Notes under the pieces: generated by a model
What the model was told of the DNA's origin: nothing
Databases searched by the model: none
What the model saw: the letters and a program-made list of their open reading frames with translations, nothing else
Origin: Candidatus Aalborgicola defluviihabitans
Lineage (GTDB): Bacteria > Pseudomonadota > Gammaproteobacteria > Burkholderiales > Burkholderiaceae_C
Direction: 5' to 3'
DNA length: 64,000 nucleotides
Assembly: GCA_016705575.1 (NCBI GenBank)
Contig: JADIXX010000004.1
Span: forward strand, 124,001 to 188,000
In this document: piece after piece, positions 54,998-63,975 of the stretch
How the letters are laid out: each line of letters starts with the position of its first letter
Position numbering within the stretch: position 1 is the first letter of the stretch
Program-made: the position numbers and the translations under genes

Positions 54998-55150
54998 ACT
55001 GCCCGTCCGCCCTCCAAGGGGGCTCACTCAGTCAGCGCAAAACCGGGGGGGGGCAGCGGCGCTGACGCGCCGCCTTGATGCCAAATCAACACGACCCAAG
55101 GGCACGGAATATCGAAAATCGTCTTACATCCGCCCTTACATCGCGCACAA
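54998..55150. other. GC-rich palindromic stretch
   Basis: Short inverted runs (CCCTCCAAGGGGG; GGCAGCGGCGCTGACGCGCCGCC) and a run of nine G. It replaces the 3' part of the broken antitoxin gene and may be a repeat or insertion scar. No gene is seen. Confidence 0.4.
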
Positions 55151-55155
55151 ATAAA

Positions 55156-55188
55156 AAGACCCTGCTACTTATTCAATAACAAGGTCTT
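55156..55188 (-). terminator. Intrinsic terminator after tRNA-His
   Basis: AAGACC/GGTCTT stem with a 21-base loop and an A-rich run at 55150-55157 on the plus strand, giving TTTTTATTT at the end of minus-strand transcripts. Confidence 0.6.
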
Positions 55189-55199
55189 CAATATCTATA

Positions 55200-55276
55200 T
55201 GGGGTGGCTGATGGGGCTCGAACCCACGACAACAGGAATCACAATCCTGGACTCTACCAACTGAGCTACAGCCACC
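55200..55276 (-). tRNA. tRNA-His (GUG anticodon)
   Basis: Cloverleaf on the minus strand: the extra G at -1 opposite C73, anticodon stem-loop CCAGGATTGTGATTCCTG with GTG, GGTTCGAGCC T arm, encoded CCA. Confidence 0.96.
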
Positions 55277-55307
55277 GTAAGCTTTCTATTATAACTCCTG
55301 ATTCGGC

Positions 55308-57236
55308 CTACTCTGCTTGCGCTTCCAGTCCCGCAGTCACACTGGGGTGTGGGGCTTTGATCTTGACTTTGAAACGCTGGGTCAGCAGCTTGTAATAGGC
55401 TTGGCTTTCTGCACTGGCAATCCACTGGGCGTATTGTTTGCGCCCCTGCTCGGCAGCATCGCCACTAGGCACTGGACTGGGCAGTATCTTGTTCACACGC
55501 ACCACGGCATAGCCCTGAGGACCCAGGTCTACGCCCACCCAGGTGGGCAGTTTGACCGTATCAGCCTGCAATATCGCTTCCAGCACCGGAGCCGGCACAG
55601 TCTGTGCATTTTCCCGACTCACCACTACCTGCGTTGGCAAACTGGCCGGCGCAGTCACTTTCCACGCAGCAAGCTTTTCAGCGCCATCTTTCTTCGCCAG
55701 TTCGGCGGCCTGAATGGCCACCAGACGCGCCTTGACGCTGGCGCTTACCTCAGCAAGCGGTTTGGTGCGCGCGGGTGTGTATTCGATGACGCGAGCCGCA
55801 GCCAGTTGGCTGGGGCCCACTTCGATGGCCTCTGTGTTGCGTTTCTTCTCCAGCGAATCCGGACTGAACACTGCCGCCAGAAATTTGGGGTTCGCCAGTA
55901 CGCCCGTCACGCCAGGCGCCGGCTTGCGTTGCAGCTGGGTAGCGGTTTTGACTTCGAGCTTGAGCCGCTCAGCCACAGGCGCAAGGCTGTCCGATTGCTC
56001 GTACACACCATTGGTAAAGGTTTCTGCGACATCGGCAAATTTGCGCTGCGCTTGTTGTGTCTTCAGGTCCGATTCCATACTGGCGCGCAGTTCTTCGAAC
56101 GTGCGCAGTTTGGGGGCTTTAATGTCGGTAACCTTGATGATGTGAAAACCGAAGTCAGACTCGACTACATCACTGATATCACCCTTCTTCATGGCGAATG
56201 CAGCGTCTTCAAAGGGCTTGACCATAGCGCCCCGGCCAAAGTAATCCAAATCGCCACCGTTGGGTGCCGAGCCCGCATCCTGCGAATTCTTTTTGGCCAC
56301 ATCGGCAAAAGTATCCGGCGCTTTGCGCACCTGTTCCAGTAATGCTTGCGCCCGCTCACGTGCCGCCTTGCGGGCGTCCGCCGGCATGTCTTTCGGCGCA
56401 TTGATCAGGATGTGGCTGGCACGGCGCTCCTCTTTGCCGCTCAGGCGCGACACGTTTTGTTCGTAATACGATTTGAGGTCCGATTCGTTGAGCACGATGG
56501 ACTTCTTGACCGTATCCAGATCCAGCACCGCATACTCAATGGAAGCGGACTCGGGTGCCTGGAATAACTTGGGGTTGGCTTGGTAGTAGGCTTCAATTTC
56601 GGCATCGGTGGGGTTCACCTTGCTGGTGTAGTCAGCTGTATTGAAACGCGAAACCTGGACTTCACGGCGCTCATAGAACGCATTCAGGGCGACATCAGCA
56701 AGCGCAGGGGGAGAGAACGCCGTGTCGGTGACACCGGCCTCTACCTGGCGGGACGACAACTGGCCACGCACACGGGCCTCAAAGCCATCCGGTGTCAGTC
56801 CCTGGCTGGCTGCCAACTGGCGATAGCGGTCCATGTCCACGGAGCCATCAGGCTTGCGCAACGATGCAATGGTGGGGCTTTGCTGCAGTTCACGGGCCAG
56901 ACGTGCGTCAGATGTACTCAGATGAGAGTCTTTCGCTGCTTCTGCCACCACCCGCTCACGTACAACGCGTTCCAGTGTCATGTAGCGCGCCGCAGGAGAG
57001 TCCAGCAACTTGGCGTCTACATTGGGTGCCTGGGCCCGTATGCGATCCACCTCGTTTTTATGTGCAGCATCCCACTCGGCTTGGCCAATGTTTTCATTTG
57101 CGACCGTGGCGACCGCATCGCCCTTGGCAGTGATGCGGCTAAAACCATCCACGCCGACCAGCACAAATGCGGGAATGATCAGCAAGAACATGAGGGACAT
57201 CATGACCTTTGTGTGCTTGCGAACTAAATCGAACAT
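55308..57236 (-). CDS. ppiD: Periplasmic folding chaperone / peptidyl-prolyl isomerase PpiD (SurA-N type)
   Basis: 642 residues. One membrane anchor at about 12-32 (MMSLMFLLIIPAFVLVGVDG), a SurA-N-like region, a parvulin PPIase domain (about 265-365: ASHILINAPKDMPADARKA, GGDLDYFGRGAMVKPF, SDVVESDFGFHIIKV) and a C-terminal region. It helps secreted proteins fold at the Sec exit site. The hupB-tRNA-Val-ppiD order resembles the hupB-ppiD linkage seen in many proteobacteria. Confidence 0.92.
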   Translation of the reverse strand: MFDLVRKHTKVMMSLMFLLIIPAFVLVGVDGFSRITAKGDAVATVANENIGQAEWDAAHKNEVDRIRAQAPNVDAKLLDSPAARYMTLERVVRERVVAEAAKDSHLSTSDARLARELQQSPTIASLRKPDGSVDMDRYRQLAASQGLTPDGFEARVRGQLSSRQVEAGVTDTAFSPPALADVALNAFYERREVQVSRFNTADYTSKVNPTDAEIEAYYQANPKLFQAPESASIEYAVLDLDTVKKSIVLNESDLKSYYEQNVSRLSGKEERRASHILINAPKDMPADARKAARERAQALLEQVRKAPDTFADVAKKNSQDAGSAPNGGDLDYFGRGAMVKPFEDAAFAMKKGDISDVVESDFGFHIIKVTDIKAPKLRTFEELRASMESDLKTQQAQRKFADVAETFTNGVYEQSDSLAPVAERLKLEVKTATQLQRKPAPGVTGVLANPKFLAAVFSPDSLEKKRNTEAIEVGPSQLAAARVIEYTPARTKPLAEVSASVKARLVAIQAAELAKKDGAEKLAAWKVTAPASLPTQVVVSRENAQTVPAPVLEAILQADTVKLPTWVGVDLGPQGYAVVRVNKILPSPVPSGDAAEQGRKQYAQWIASAESQAYYKLLTQRFKVKIKAPHPSVTAGLEAQAE

Positions 57237-57263
57237 GCGCTAACTCTCCAATCAATAACAAAA

Positions 57264-57287
57264 AAGGCGAACAACACTGTTCGCCTT
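57264..57287 (-). terminator. Intrinsic terminator between tRNA-Val and ppiD
   Basis: Perfect nine-base stem AAGGCGAAC/GTTCGCCTT, loop AACACT, with AAAAA at its left on the plus strand giving the minus-strand T run. It would stop tRNA-Val transcripts before ppiD. Confidence 0.85.
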
Positions 57288-57301
57288 TGTCTGGGTACCG
57301 G

Positions 57302-57377
57302 TGGTGGGTGATGACGGGCTCGAACCGCCGACATTCTGCGTGTAAGGCAGACGCTCTACCAACTGAGCTAATCACCC
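57302..57377 (-). tRNA. tRNA-Val (UAC anticodon)
   Basis: 76-nt cloverleaf on the minus strand: acceptor GGGTGAT/ATCACCC, anticodon loop CTTACAC with TAC, GGTTCGAGCC T arm, encoded CCA. It lies 19 bases after hupB and may share its transcript. Confidence 0.96.
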
Positions 57378-57396
57378 ATCATAAACAACTACAAAA

Positions 57397-57669
57397 TCAA
57401 TTCAGGGCATCTTTCAATGCTTTGCCCGGACGGAACTTCGGAACCTTGGCAGCTTTGATTTTAATCGCAGCGCCGGTGCGTGGATTACGACCGGTACGAG
57501 CGGCACGTTTTCCAACCGCAAATGTACCAAAACCCACCAAGGACACCGAGCCCCCTTTTTTTAGGGTGGTTTTTACAGCACCGATAGTGGACTCCAAGGC
57601 GCGCGCGGCAGCAGCCTTGGAAATGTCAGCGTGTTTCGCAATGTGCTCAATCAGTTCAGTTTTATTCAC
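57397..57669 (-). CDS. hupB: DNA-binding protein HU-beta
   Basis: 90 residues, the exact HU size: MNKTELIEHIAKHADISKAAA, then VSLVGFGTFAVGKRAARTGRNPRTG with the DNA-bending arm. Nucleoid protein. Confidence 0.97.
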   Translation of the reverse strand: MNKTELIEHIAKHADISKAAAARALESTIGAVKTTLKKGGSVSLVGFGTFAVGKRAARTGRNPRTGAAIKIKAAKVPKFRPGKALKDALN

Positions 57670-57967
57670 AAAGACCCCTTGTTTGGAAGCAGCGTTTATC
57701 GAATTGTCTCTTCAAAATAATTTCTTCACCGGACTTTGTTTTTCGGTACGCTGCATGGATCACATACGGACCGAAAACTGGTCTGGGCTACCTGGGTTGC
57801 GGCTACAAAATACCGCTACCCATTAGAAGCCACCGATCTTCGCCATGTCAATACGCCATGCAGCATTACAACGGTGCGGACGCCGATTCTAGCGGCATTT
57901 GGACACACCTGCCCTCAGGAATACCCAGGTCAAATATGGTAAGCGTTGCATGCGCCAAAAAGATGAT
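57670..57967. other. Gap between hupB and pgsA
   Basis: About 298 bp. It should contain the hupB promoter and the end of the uvrC-pgsA transcript. No tRNA, repeat or convincing short gene was seen. Confidence 0.5.
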
Positions 57968-58543
57968 TTAACTGGCCCGCGCGCGAATTTCGGGCAACGC
58001 CTTTTGCAGGTAATACACCATGGACCAGATGGTAAGTACCGCCGCCGCCCAAATAAGCCACACACCCAAAACGCGCGTGTTGATCAAACCAAACAACATT
58101 CCGTCAAACAGCAAAAACGGAATTGCAACCATTTGTACAACTGTTTTGAGTTTCCCAATCATGTGCACGGCGACGCTCTTGGACGCGCCGATTTGGGCCA
58201 TCCACTCCCGCAGAGCCGAGATGGCAATTTCGCGGCCCACAATGATCAGCGCAACAAACACATCCGCACGCTGCAAATGCACCAGCACCAGCACGCAGGC
58301 GCAGACCAAAAATTTGTCGGCTACCGGGTCCAGAAATGCCCCAAAGGAAGACGTTTGATTGAGCTTGCGGGCCAGATATCCATCCAGCCAGTCGGTCGCA
58401 GCAAACACCACGAACATCACCGTGGCAATCAGGTTTTTTTCGCTTTGCGTTGCCACGCTGTCGGGCAGATAGAAGATGCCCACGATAAGCGGGATCGCGA
58501 AGATTCGCGTCCACGTCATGATGGTGGGGATGGTCAAAAACAT
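57968..58543 (-). CDS. pgsA: CDP-diacylglycerol-glycerol-3-phosphate 3-phosphatidyltransferase
   Basis: 191 residues with about four membrane segments. The CDP-alcohol phosphotransferase motif is complete: DWLDGYLARKLNQTSSFGAF followed by LDPVADK. It makes phosphatidylglycerol phosphate in the inner membrane. It follows uvrC by 18 bases, a common pairing. Confidence 0.95.
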   Translation of the reverse strand: MFLTIPTIMTWTRIFAIPLIVGIFYLPDSVATQSEKNLIATVMFVVFAATDWLDGYLARKLNQTSSFGAFLDPVADKFLVCACVLVLVHLQRADVFVALIIVGREIAISALREWMAQIGASKSVAVHMIGKLKTVVQMVAIPFLLFDGMLFGLINTRVLGVWLIWAAAVLTIWSMVYYLQKALPEIRARAS

Positions 58544-58561
58544 CGCGCAATTGTGGCACGC

Positions 58562-60469
58562 CTAATGCAGGGCCCGGTAAATTTCTTCCGCCAGTTGGTG
58601 TGAAATGCCTTCCACCGTGGCGATATCGTCCACACTGGCAAGTGCCACACCGCGCACACCACCAAAACGCTGCAACAAGCGGGCGCGTCGCTTGGGCCCG
58701 ACGCCTGGAATTTCTTCCAGCTTGCCGCCACCCACGCGCACCTTGGCACGCTTGGCACGCATGCCGGTGATGGCAAAGCGGTGTGCTTCGTCGCGGATTT
58801 GGGCTATCAGCATGAGCGCTGCCGAATCCGAACCCAGGTACACCTTCTCGCGGCCGTCGGCAAACACCAATTCTTCCAAACCCACCTTGCGACCTTCGCC
58901 TTTTTCCACCCCCACAATCAATGACAGGTCCAACCCCAGTTGTTCAAACACTTCGCGCGCCATCGACACCTGGCCACGACCACCATCGATCAGCACCAGA
59001 TCCGGCATGCGTGCCGTACCGCCGGATGGCTGCCCGGTGTGCTTGGACTCTTGCGCCACGTCTGCCAGCTTGCTATAGCGTCGGGTCAAGACCTGACGCA
59101 TGGCTGCGTAGTCGTCACCTGGCGTGATGCCATCGATATTGAAGCGACGGTACTCGCTGTTTTGCATTTTGTGGTAGTGAAAGACCACACACGAGGCTTG
59201 CGTGGCTTCACCGGCCGTGTGCGAGATATCAAAACACTCCACACGCAGGGTTTCGAGGTTTTCCAGCGCCAAATCCAGTGCTTCGACCAATGCGCGGGTG
59301 CGAGCCTGCTGCGAACCCTCTTCTGCCAGCAACCGGGCCAATTGCAAGGCTGCGTTGGTTTGCGCCATTTCCAGCCAAGTGCGGCGCTGTTCGCGCGGCT
59401 GGTGCACTGCCGTTACTTTGAAGCCCACTTGTTCGGACAGCGCTTTCAACAACCCTTTGTGAATAGGCTCGCTCACGATCAGCGTCGGCGGCATGGCCAC
59501 GTCGATGTAGTGCTGTGACAAGAATGCTTCCAGCACTTTGGCCTCTACGGGCCGCGCCGGTGCCTCCGATTCCTCGTCGTGCTCCAGACCCACCGCTTCT
59601 TCCACATGTACCGGGAAATACGGCCGGTCCCCCAGGTGGCGGCCGCCCCGCACCATGGCCAAATTCACGCAGGCGCGCCCACCCTGCACTTTCACCGCCA
59701 GGATGTCCACATCACGGTCTTCCACGTTGTCCATGGACTGTTGGTGCAGCACATTGGACAAGGCCGCGACCTGATTGCGCAACTCTGCCGCCTGTTCAAA
59801 CTCCAGCTTCTCGGCGTGTTGCATCATGCGGGCCTCCAATTGGCGCATCACAATTTGGGCATCGCCGCGCAGAAATTTCTCGGCATTGGCGACGTCTTCG
59901 GCATAGTCCTGTTCCGAAATCTGGCCCACGCACGGCGCCGAGCAGCGCTTGATCTGGTACAGCAAACAGGGCCGACTGCGGTTGCTGAAAAATGAGTCTT
60001 CACAGGTGCGCAGGCGAAACACCTTTTGTATCAGCAGAATGGCCTCTTTCACTGCCCAGGCACTGGGATAGGGGCCAAAGTAGTGGTGCTTTTTTTCCAC
60101 CGCGCCCCGGTAGTACGACACGCGTGAAAATGACCCACCGGTCAGCTTTAGATACGGGTAGCTCTTGTCATCCCGAAACAGAATGTTGTACTTGGGGCTG
60201 AGCGTTTTGATGAGGTTGTTTTCCAACAGCAAAGCTTCGGCCTCGGAGCGCACCACCGTGGTCTCCATGCGTACGATCTTGCTCACCATGTGGCCAGTAC
60301 GGGTGCCACCATGGTTCTTCTGGAAATAACTCGAAACCCGACGCTTGAGGTTGATGGCCTTGCCCACGTACAGCAACTGGTTCTGCGCATCGAAATAGCG
60401 GTACACGCCCGGCAGGGCCGGCAGGGCGGCAACCTCGCGCAGCAGCGCTTCGGAATGGTTTTCGGACAT
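58562..60469 (-). CDS. uvrC: UvrABC system protein C
   Basis: 635 residues. GIY-YIG nuclease (LPGVYRYFDAQNQLLYVGKA), Cys region CLLYQIKRCSAPC, UVR domain (LEFEQAAELRNQVAAL), RNase H-like nuclease (VECFDISHTAGEATQASCVV, LVLIDGGRGQVSMA) and a C-terminal HhH (IPGVGPKRRARLLQRFGGV). It makes both cuts in nucleotide excision repair. The ATG at 60469 fits the family; 16 more residues upstream do not. Confidence 0.97.
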   Translation of the reverse strand: MSENHSEALLREVAALPALPGVYRYFDAQNQLLYVGKAINLKRRVSSYFQKNHGGTRTGHMVSKIVRMETTVVRSEAEALLLENNLIKTLSPKYNILFRDDKSYPYLKLTGGSFSRVSYYRGAVEKKHHYFGPYPSAWAVKEAILLIQKVFRLRTCEDSFFSNRSRPCLLYQIKRCSAPCVGQISEQDYAEDVANAEKFLRGDAQIVMRQLEARMMQHAEKLEFEQAAELRNQVAALSNVLHQQSMDNVEDRDVDILAVKVQGGRACVNLAMVRGGRHLGDRPYFPVHVEEAVGLEHDEESEAPARPVEAKVLEAFLSQHYIDVAMPPTLIVSEPIHKGLLKALSEQVGFKVTAVHQPREQRRTWLEMAQTNAALQLARLLAEEGSQQARTRALVEALDLALENLETLRVECFDISHTAGEATQASCVVFHYHKMQNSEYRRFNIDGITPGDDYAAMRQVLTRRYSKLADVAQESKHTGQPSGGTARMPDLVLIDGGRGQVSMAREVFEQLGLDLSLIVGVEKGEGRKVGLEELVFADGREKVYLGSDSAALMLIAQIRDEAHRFAITGMRAKRAKVRVGGGKLEEIPGVGPKRRARLLQRFGGVRGVALASVDDIATVEGISHQLAEEIYRALH

Positions 60470-60525
60470 GGTCGCTATTGTGCGTTTATTCGCCCGCCGC
60501 CCTGGCAGCGTGGACAATCAGCACC

Positions 60526-61677
60526 ATGCAAAACGCGCCGCCCCCTTCGTCTGCTGCCCTCCTGCTGTGGGATGTGTTCTGCCGCGTGATCGACAACTTT
60601 GGCGACATCGGCGTGTGCTGGCGCCTGTGTGCCGACTTGGCCACACGTGGCCACACCGTGCGCTTGTGGGTGAATGACGCCTCGGCCCTACAGTGGATGG
60701 CGCCTGGCGCCTGCCAGGGAACTTGGCCGGGCATCACGGTACGCCCTTGGGAGCAGTCAACCGATGCAGCCCAGCTGGCTAGGCTACCACGCGCCGACGT
60801 TTGGGTGGAAGGCTTTGGTTGCGAACTTACTACTGAATTCATAGCTGCTTACGTATATTCCACGAGGGCTAGAGACACTATTGACAATAGAAATCCAGTA
60901 TGGATCAACCTGGAGTACCTGTCGGCCGAGGCGTATGTAGAGCGCTCCCATGGCCTGCCATCGCCCGTGATGCACGGCCCGGCCAAGGGTTGGATCAAGC
61001 ATTTCTTCTACCCCGGCTTCACCGCCGCGACGGGCGGTCTGCTGCGTGAATCCGACCTGTTGGCGCGCCAGCAGGCCTTTGACTTGCCAGGCGCCAAGGC
61101 CCACTGGCTGCAGGGTCTGGGCATTGACTGGGCGGGCGCGCGGCTGGTATCCCTGTTTTGCTACGAGCCGACGGCGCTGGAGGGCCTTTTGCAGCAACTG
61201 GATTCAGAACCCACCCAGTTGCTGGTGACCGACGGCCGCGCCAACCACGCAGTGCAAGCGCTTCTGGCCCGCCGGAGAGTGGATGGCTCGCCGCCCTGGC
61301 ACAAGCTGCAGATTCACTTTTTACCGCGATTGACCCAGCACGAATACGACCACCTGCTGTGGGCCTGCGACCTGAACTGCGTGCGTGGCGAAGACTCGCT
61401 GGTGCGCGCCCTGTGGGCGGGTAAGCCGCTGCTCTGGCAGATTTACCCGCAGGATGATGACGCCCACAATGCCAAGCTCGACGCATTTTTGGACCTGCTG
61501 GCCGCAGACGACAACCTGCGCGGTGCCCACCATGCCTGGAACGACACCCGACCAGCCCCGTTACCCTTGATGAATCTCAACTCTTGGTCACAAACCGTGC
61601 AATTGGCACGTCAACGCCTGCTGCAAATGCACGATCTGACCACGCAATTGGGGCAATTCATCGCGGAAAAACGCTAA
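60526..61677 (+). CDS. earP: EF-P arginine rhamnosyltransferase EarP
   Basis: 383 residues. DVFCRVIDNFGDIGVCWRL at the N-terminus carries the catalytic Asp pair; PVWINLEYLSAEAYVE and RGEDSLVRALWAGKPLLWQI are family signatures. It attaches rhamnose from dTDP-rhamnose to Arg32 of EF-P, whose gene follows. About 15 residues (CELTTEFIAAYVYSTRARDT, from residue 100) are encoded by a copy of the dispersed repeat and lengthen a loop before the PVWINLEY motif. Confidence 0.93.
   Translation: MQNAPPPSSAALLLWDVFCRVIDNFGDIGVCWRLCADLATRGHTVRLWVNDASALQWMAPGACQGTWPGITVRPWEQSTDAAQLARLPRADVWVEGFGCELTTEFIAAYVYSTRARDTIDNRNPVWINLEYLSAEAYVERSHGLPSPVMHGPAKGWIKHFFYPGFTAATGGLLRESDLLARQQAFDLPGAKAHWLQGLGIDWAGARLVSLFCYEPTALEGLLQQLDSEPTQLLVTDGRANHAVQALLARRRVDGSPPWHKLQIHFLPRLTQHEYDHLLWACDLNCVRGEDSLVRALWAGKPLLWQIYPQDDDAHNAKLDAFLDLLAADDNLRGAHHAWNDTRPAPLPLMNLNSWSQTVQLARQRLLQMHDLTTQLGQFIAEKR
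60827..60878 (+). repeat. Dispersed ~48-bp repeat, copy 5, inside earP
   Basis: TTACTACTGAATTCATAGC at the left and TATTCCACGAGGGCTAGAGA at the right. It lies sense to earP, the only coding copy in this orientation, read as YVYSTRARD. Confidence 0.75.
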
Positions 61678-61792
61678 AATCTGAGGCTTTGCTGACTTTG
61701 TCGCCTTAGATAGGGTGAGTCATGCTCCGCCGCACACTGCGGCCTATTCCTGCTGACAGCACAGGCTACCAGCACCAACCGCCCGAACATTT

Positions 61793-62347
61793 ATGAAAAT
61801 CGCTCAAGAAATCCGCGCCGGCAACGTGATCATGCACGGCAAGGACCCCATGGTTGTCCTGAAAACCGAATACGCCCGGGGTGGCCGCAATGCCGCAACC
61901 GTTCGGATGAAGCTCAAGAGCCTGATCGCCAACTTTGGCACCGAAGTCGTGTTCAAGGCTGACGACAAGATGGACCAGGTCATTCTGGACAAGAAGGATT
62001 GCACCTACTCCTACTTTGCCGACCCCCTGTATGTGTTCATGGACACCGAGTACAACCAGTACGAAGTCGAGTCCGAAAACATGGGCGATACCCTGAACTA
62101 CCTGGAAGACGGCATGGAAGTCGAAGTAGTGTTCTACGAAGGCAAGGCCATTTCGGTTGAGTTGCCTACCAGCGTGGTGCGCGAGATCACCTGGACCGAG
62201 CCCGCCGTCAAGGGCGACACCTCCGGCAAGGTTTTGAAGCCTGCCAAGATTGCTACCGGTTTTGATGTGGGCGTGCCTATTTTTGTGGCGCAAGGCGACA
62301 AGGTCGAAATCGACACCCGAACCGGCGAATACCGCAAGCGCGTGTAA
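61793..62347 (+). CDS. efp: Elongation factor P
   Basis: 184 residues. N-terminal KOW-like domain with EYARGGRNAATVRMKLKS; Arg32, in GGRN, is the residue rhamnosylated by EarP in this subfamily (most others have Lys). Two OB domains follow. It relieves ribosome stalling at polyproline. Its pairing with earP is diagnostic for the Arg-type EF-P system. Confidence 0.97.
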   Translation: MKIAQEIRAGNVIMHGKDPMVVLKTEYARGGRNAATVRMKLKSLIANFGTEVVFKADDKMDQVILDKKDCTYSYFADPLYVFMDTEYNQYEVESENMGDTLNYLEDGMEVEVVFYEGKAISVELPTSVVREITWTEPAVKGDTSGKVLKPAKIATGFDVGVPIFVAQGDKVEIDTRTGEYRKRV

Positions 62348-62351
62348 CAAG

Positions 62352-62375
62352 GGCTCCTTCGGGAGTCTTTTTTTT
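62352..62375 (+). terminator. Intrinsic terminator of efp
   Basis: GGCTCC-TTCG-GGAGTC stem with a stable TTCG loop followed by eight T residues. Confidence 0.9.
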
Positions 62376-62415
62376 GCCCCCCGTGGTAGCCAAAATTGCG
62401 TGTAGGCTTCACCCC

Positions 62416-63975
62416 ATGAATACAGTGAATTCCGTACCCTCACGCCTGGCCCTGCGCCGCGTCCTGATCGACACCTACCACGAGAACGTGGCCTACATGC
62501 ACCGGGACTGCGAGATCTACCGGGCAGAAGGCTTCAAGGCACTGTCCAAGGTCGAAGTGCGCACCAACGGCCGTCATATCCTGGCCACGCTCAACGTGGT
62601 GGAAGACGCCTCCATCGTGGCCTGCGGTGAACTGGGACTGTCGATTGCCGCATTCGCGCAGATGGGTGTGGAAGACGGTCACACCGCCACGGTATCACAG
62701 GCAGAGCCGCCGGCATCCATCAGCGCACTGCATCGCAAACTCAATGGTGAGCGCCTGGGACGGGAAGATTTCCGTAGCATCGTGCAGGACATCGCGCAGC
62801 ACCACTACTCCAAGATTGAGTTGACCGCCTTCGTCGTAGCCTGCAACCGCGACGAGTTGGATCGAGAAGAGGTCTACTTCCTGACAGAAGCAATGATTGG
62901 CGCGGGCCAACGCCTGGACTGGCACGAGAACCTGGTGGTAGACAAGCACTGCATTGGCGGGATTCCCGGCAACCGCACCTCCATGCTGATCGTCCCCATC
63001 GTGGCCGCACATGGCATGCTGTGCCCCAAGACATCGTCGCGTGCCATCACCTCGCCAGCCGGAACGGCCGACACCATGGAGGTGCTGGCCGAAGTGGAAC
63101 TGCCGATCGAGCAGCTCAAGGACATCGTGCGCAAACACCGCGGCTGCCTGGCCTGGGGTGGCACTGCCAACCTGTCCCCGGCCGACGATGTGTTGATTTC
63201 GGTGGAACGGCCACTGTCGCTGGATTCACCGGGGCAGATGGTGGCATCCATCCTGTCTAAAAAGATTTCTGCTGGCTCCAGCCACCTGGTGCTGGACATC
63301 CCCATCGGGCCTAGCGCCAAGGTGCGCTCCATGCCCGAAGCCCAGCGTCTGCGTCGCCTGTTCGAATATGTGGCGCGGCGCATGCAACTCTCTCTGGATG
63401 TTGTTATCACCGACGGACGCCAGCCCATCGGTTTTGGCATTGGCCCGGTGCTGGAAGCCCGCGACGTGATGCGCGTGCTGGAAAATGACCCCCGCGCCCC
63501 AATGGACCTGCGCCAAAAGGCGCTGCGTCTAGCGGGTCGCTTGATTGAATGCGATCCCGATGTGCGTGGTGGGGACGGCTTTGCCATTGCCCGCGACATA
63601 CTGGACTCCGGCCGCGCACTAACCAAGATGAACGACATCATCACCGCCCAAGGTAGTAAAGACTTTAATCACAACCAACCGGATTTAGGCCTGCTGACCT
63701 TTGACGTCCAGGCGCCACGCGCCGGTATGGTCGTTGGCATTGAAAACATCCAGCTGGCCCGAATTGCCAGCCTGGCGGGCGCACCCAAGGTTAAAAATGC
63801 GGGTGTTGACTTGCTTTGCAAACTGGGCGATACGGTGTTGGCTGATGCCGTGCTGTATCGCGTGCATGCCAGCTATCCCGCTGATCTGGAATTTGCCCGC
63901 CAGGCCAGCCTTAAATCCATTGGCTACACCATCGGCGTAGCCGATGAGCTGCCCCATGTTTTTGTGGAGTTTTGA
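62416..63975 (+). CDS. Thymidine phosphorylase family protein (long form)
   Basis: 519 residues. The pyrimidine nucleoside phosphorylase core begins near residue 100: DKHCIGGIPGNRTSMLIVP (phosphate site) and TSSRAITSPAGTADTMEVL, then a C-terminal domain (PRAGMVVGIENIQLARIA). The added N-terminal domain of about 90 residues resembles archaeal AMP phosphorylases, so AMP or thymidine may be the substrate. Start at 62416 chosen because upstream codons run into the efp terminator. Its stop overlaps the next start (TGATG). Confidence 0.85.
   Translation: MNTVNSVPSRLALRRVLIDTYHENVAYMHRDCEIYRAEGFKALSKVEVRTNGRHILATLNVVEDASIVACGELGLSIAAFAQMGVEDGHTATVSQAEPPASISALHRKLNGERLGREDFRSIVQDIAQHHYSKIELTAFVVACNRDELDREEVYFLTEAMIGAGQRLDWHENLVVDKHCIGGIPGNRTSMLIVPIVAAHGMLCPKTSSRAITSPAGTADTMEVLAEVELPIEQLKDIVRKHRGCLAWGGTANLSPADDVLISVERPLSLDSPGQMVASILSKKISAGSSHLVLDIPIGPSAKVRSMPEAQRLRRLFEYVARRMQLSLDVVITDGRQPIGFGIGPVLEARDVMRVLENDPRAPMDLRQKALRLAGRLIECDPDVRGGDGFAIARDILDSGRALTKMNDIITAQGSKDFNHNQPDLGLLTFDVQAPRAGMVVGIENIQLARIASLAGAPKVKNAGVDLLCKLGDTVLADAVLYRVHASYPADLEFARQASLKSIGYTIGVADELPHVFVEF

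Noticed and set aside
54998..55150. CRISPR or insertion sequence in the GC-rich stretch
   Set aside because: No regularly spaced repeats, transposase frame or terminal inverted repeats were found.
57670..57967. Small gene or tRNA between hupB and pgsA
   Set aside because: No cloverleaf, and the short frames lack ribosome-binding sites.
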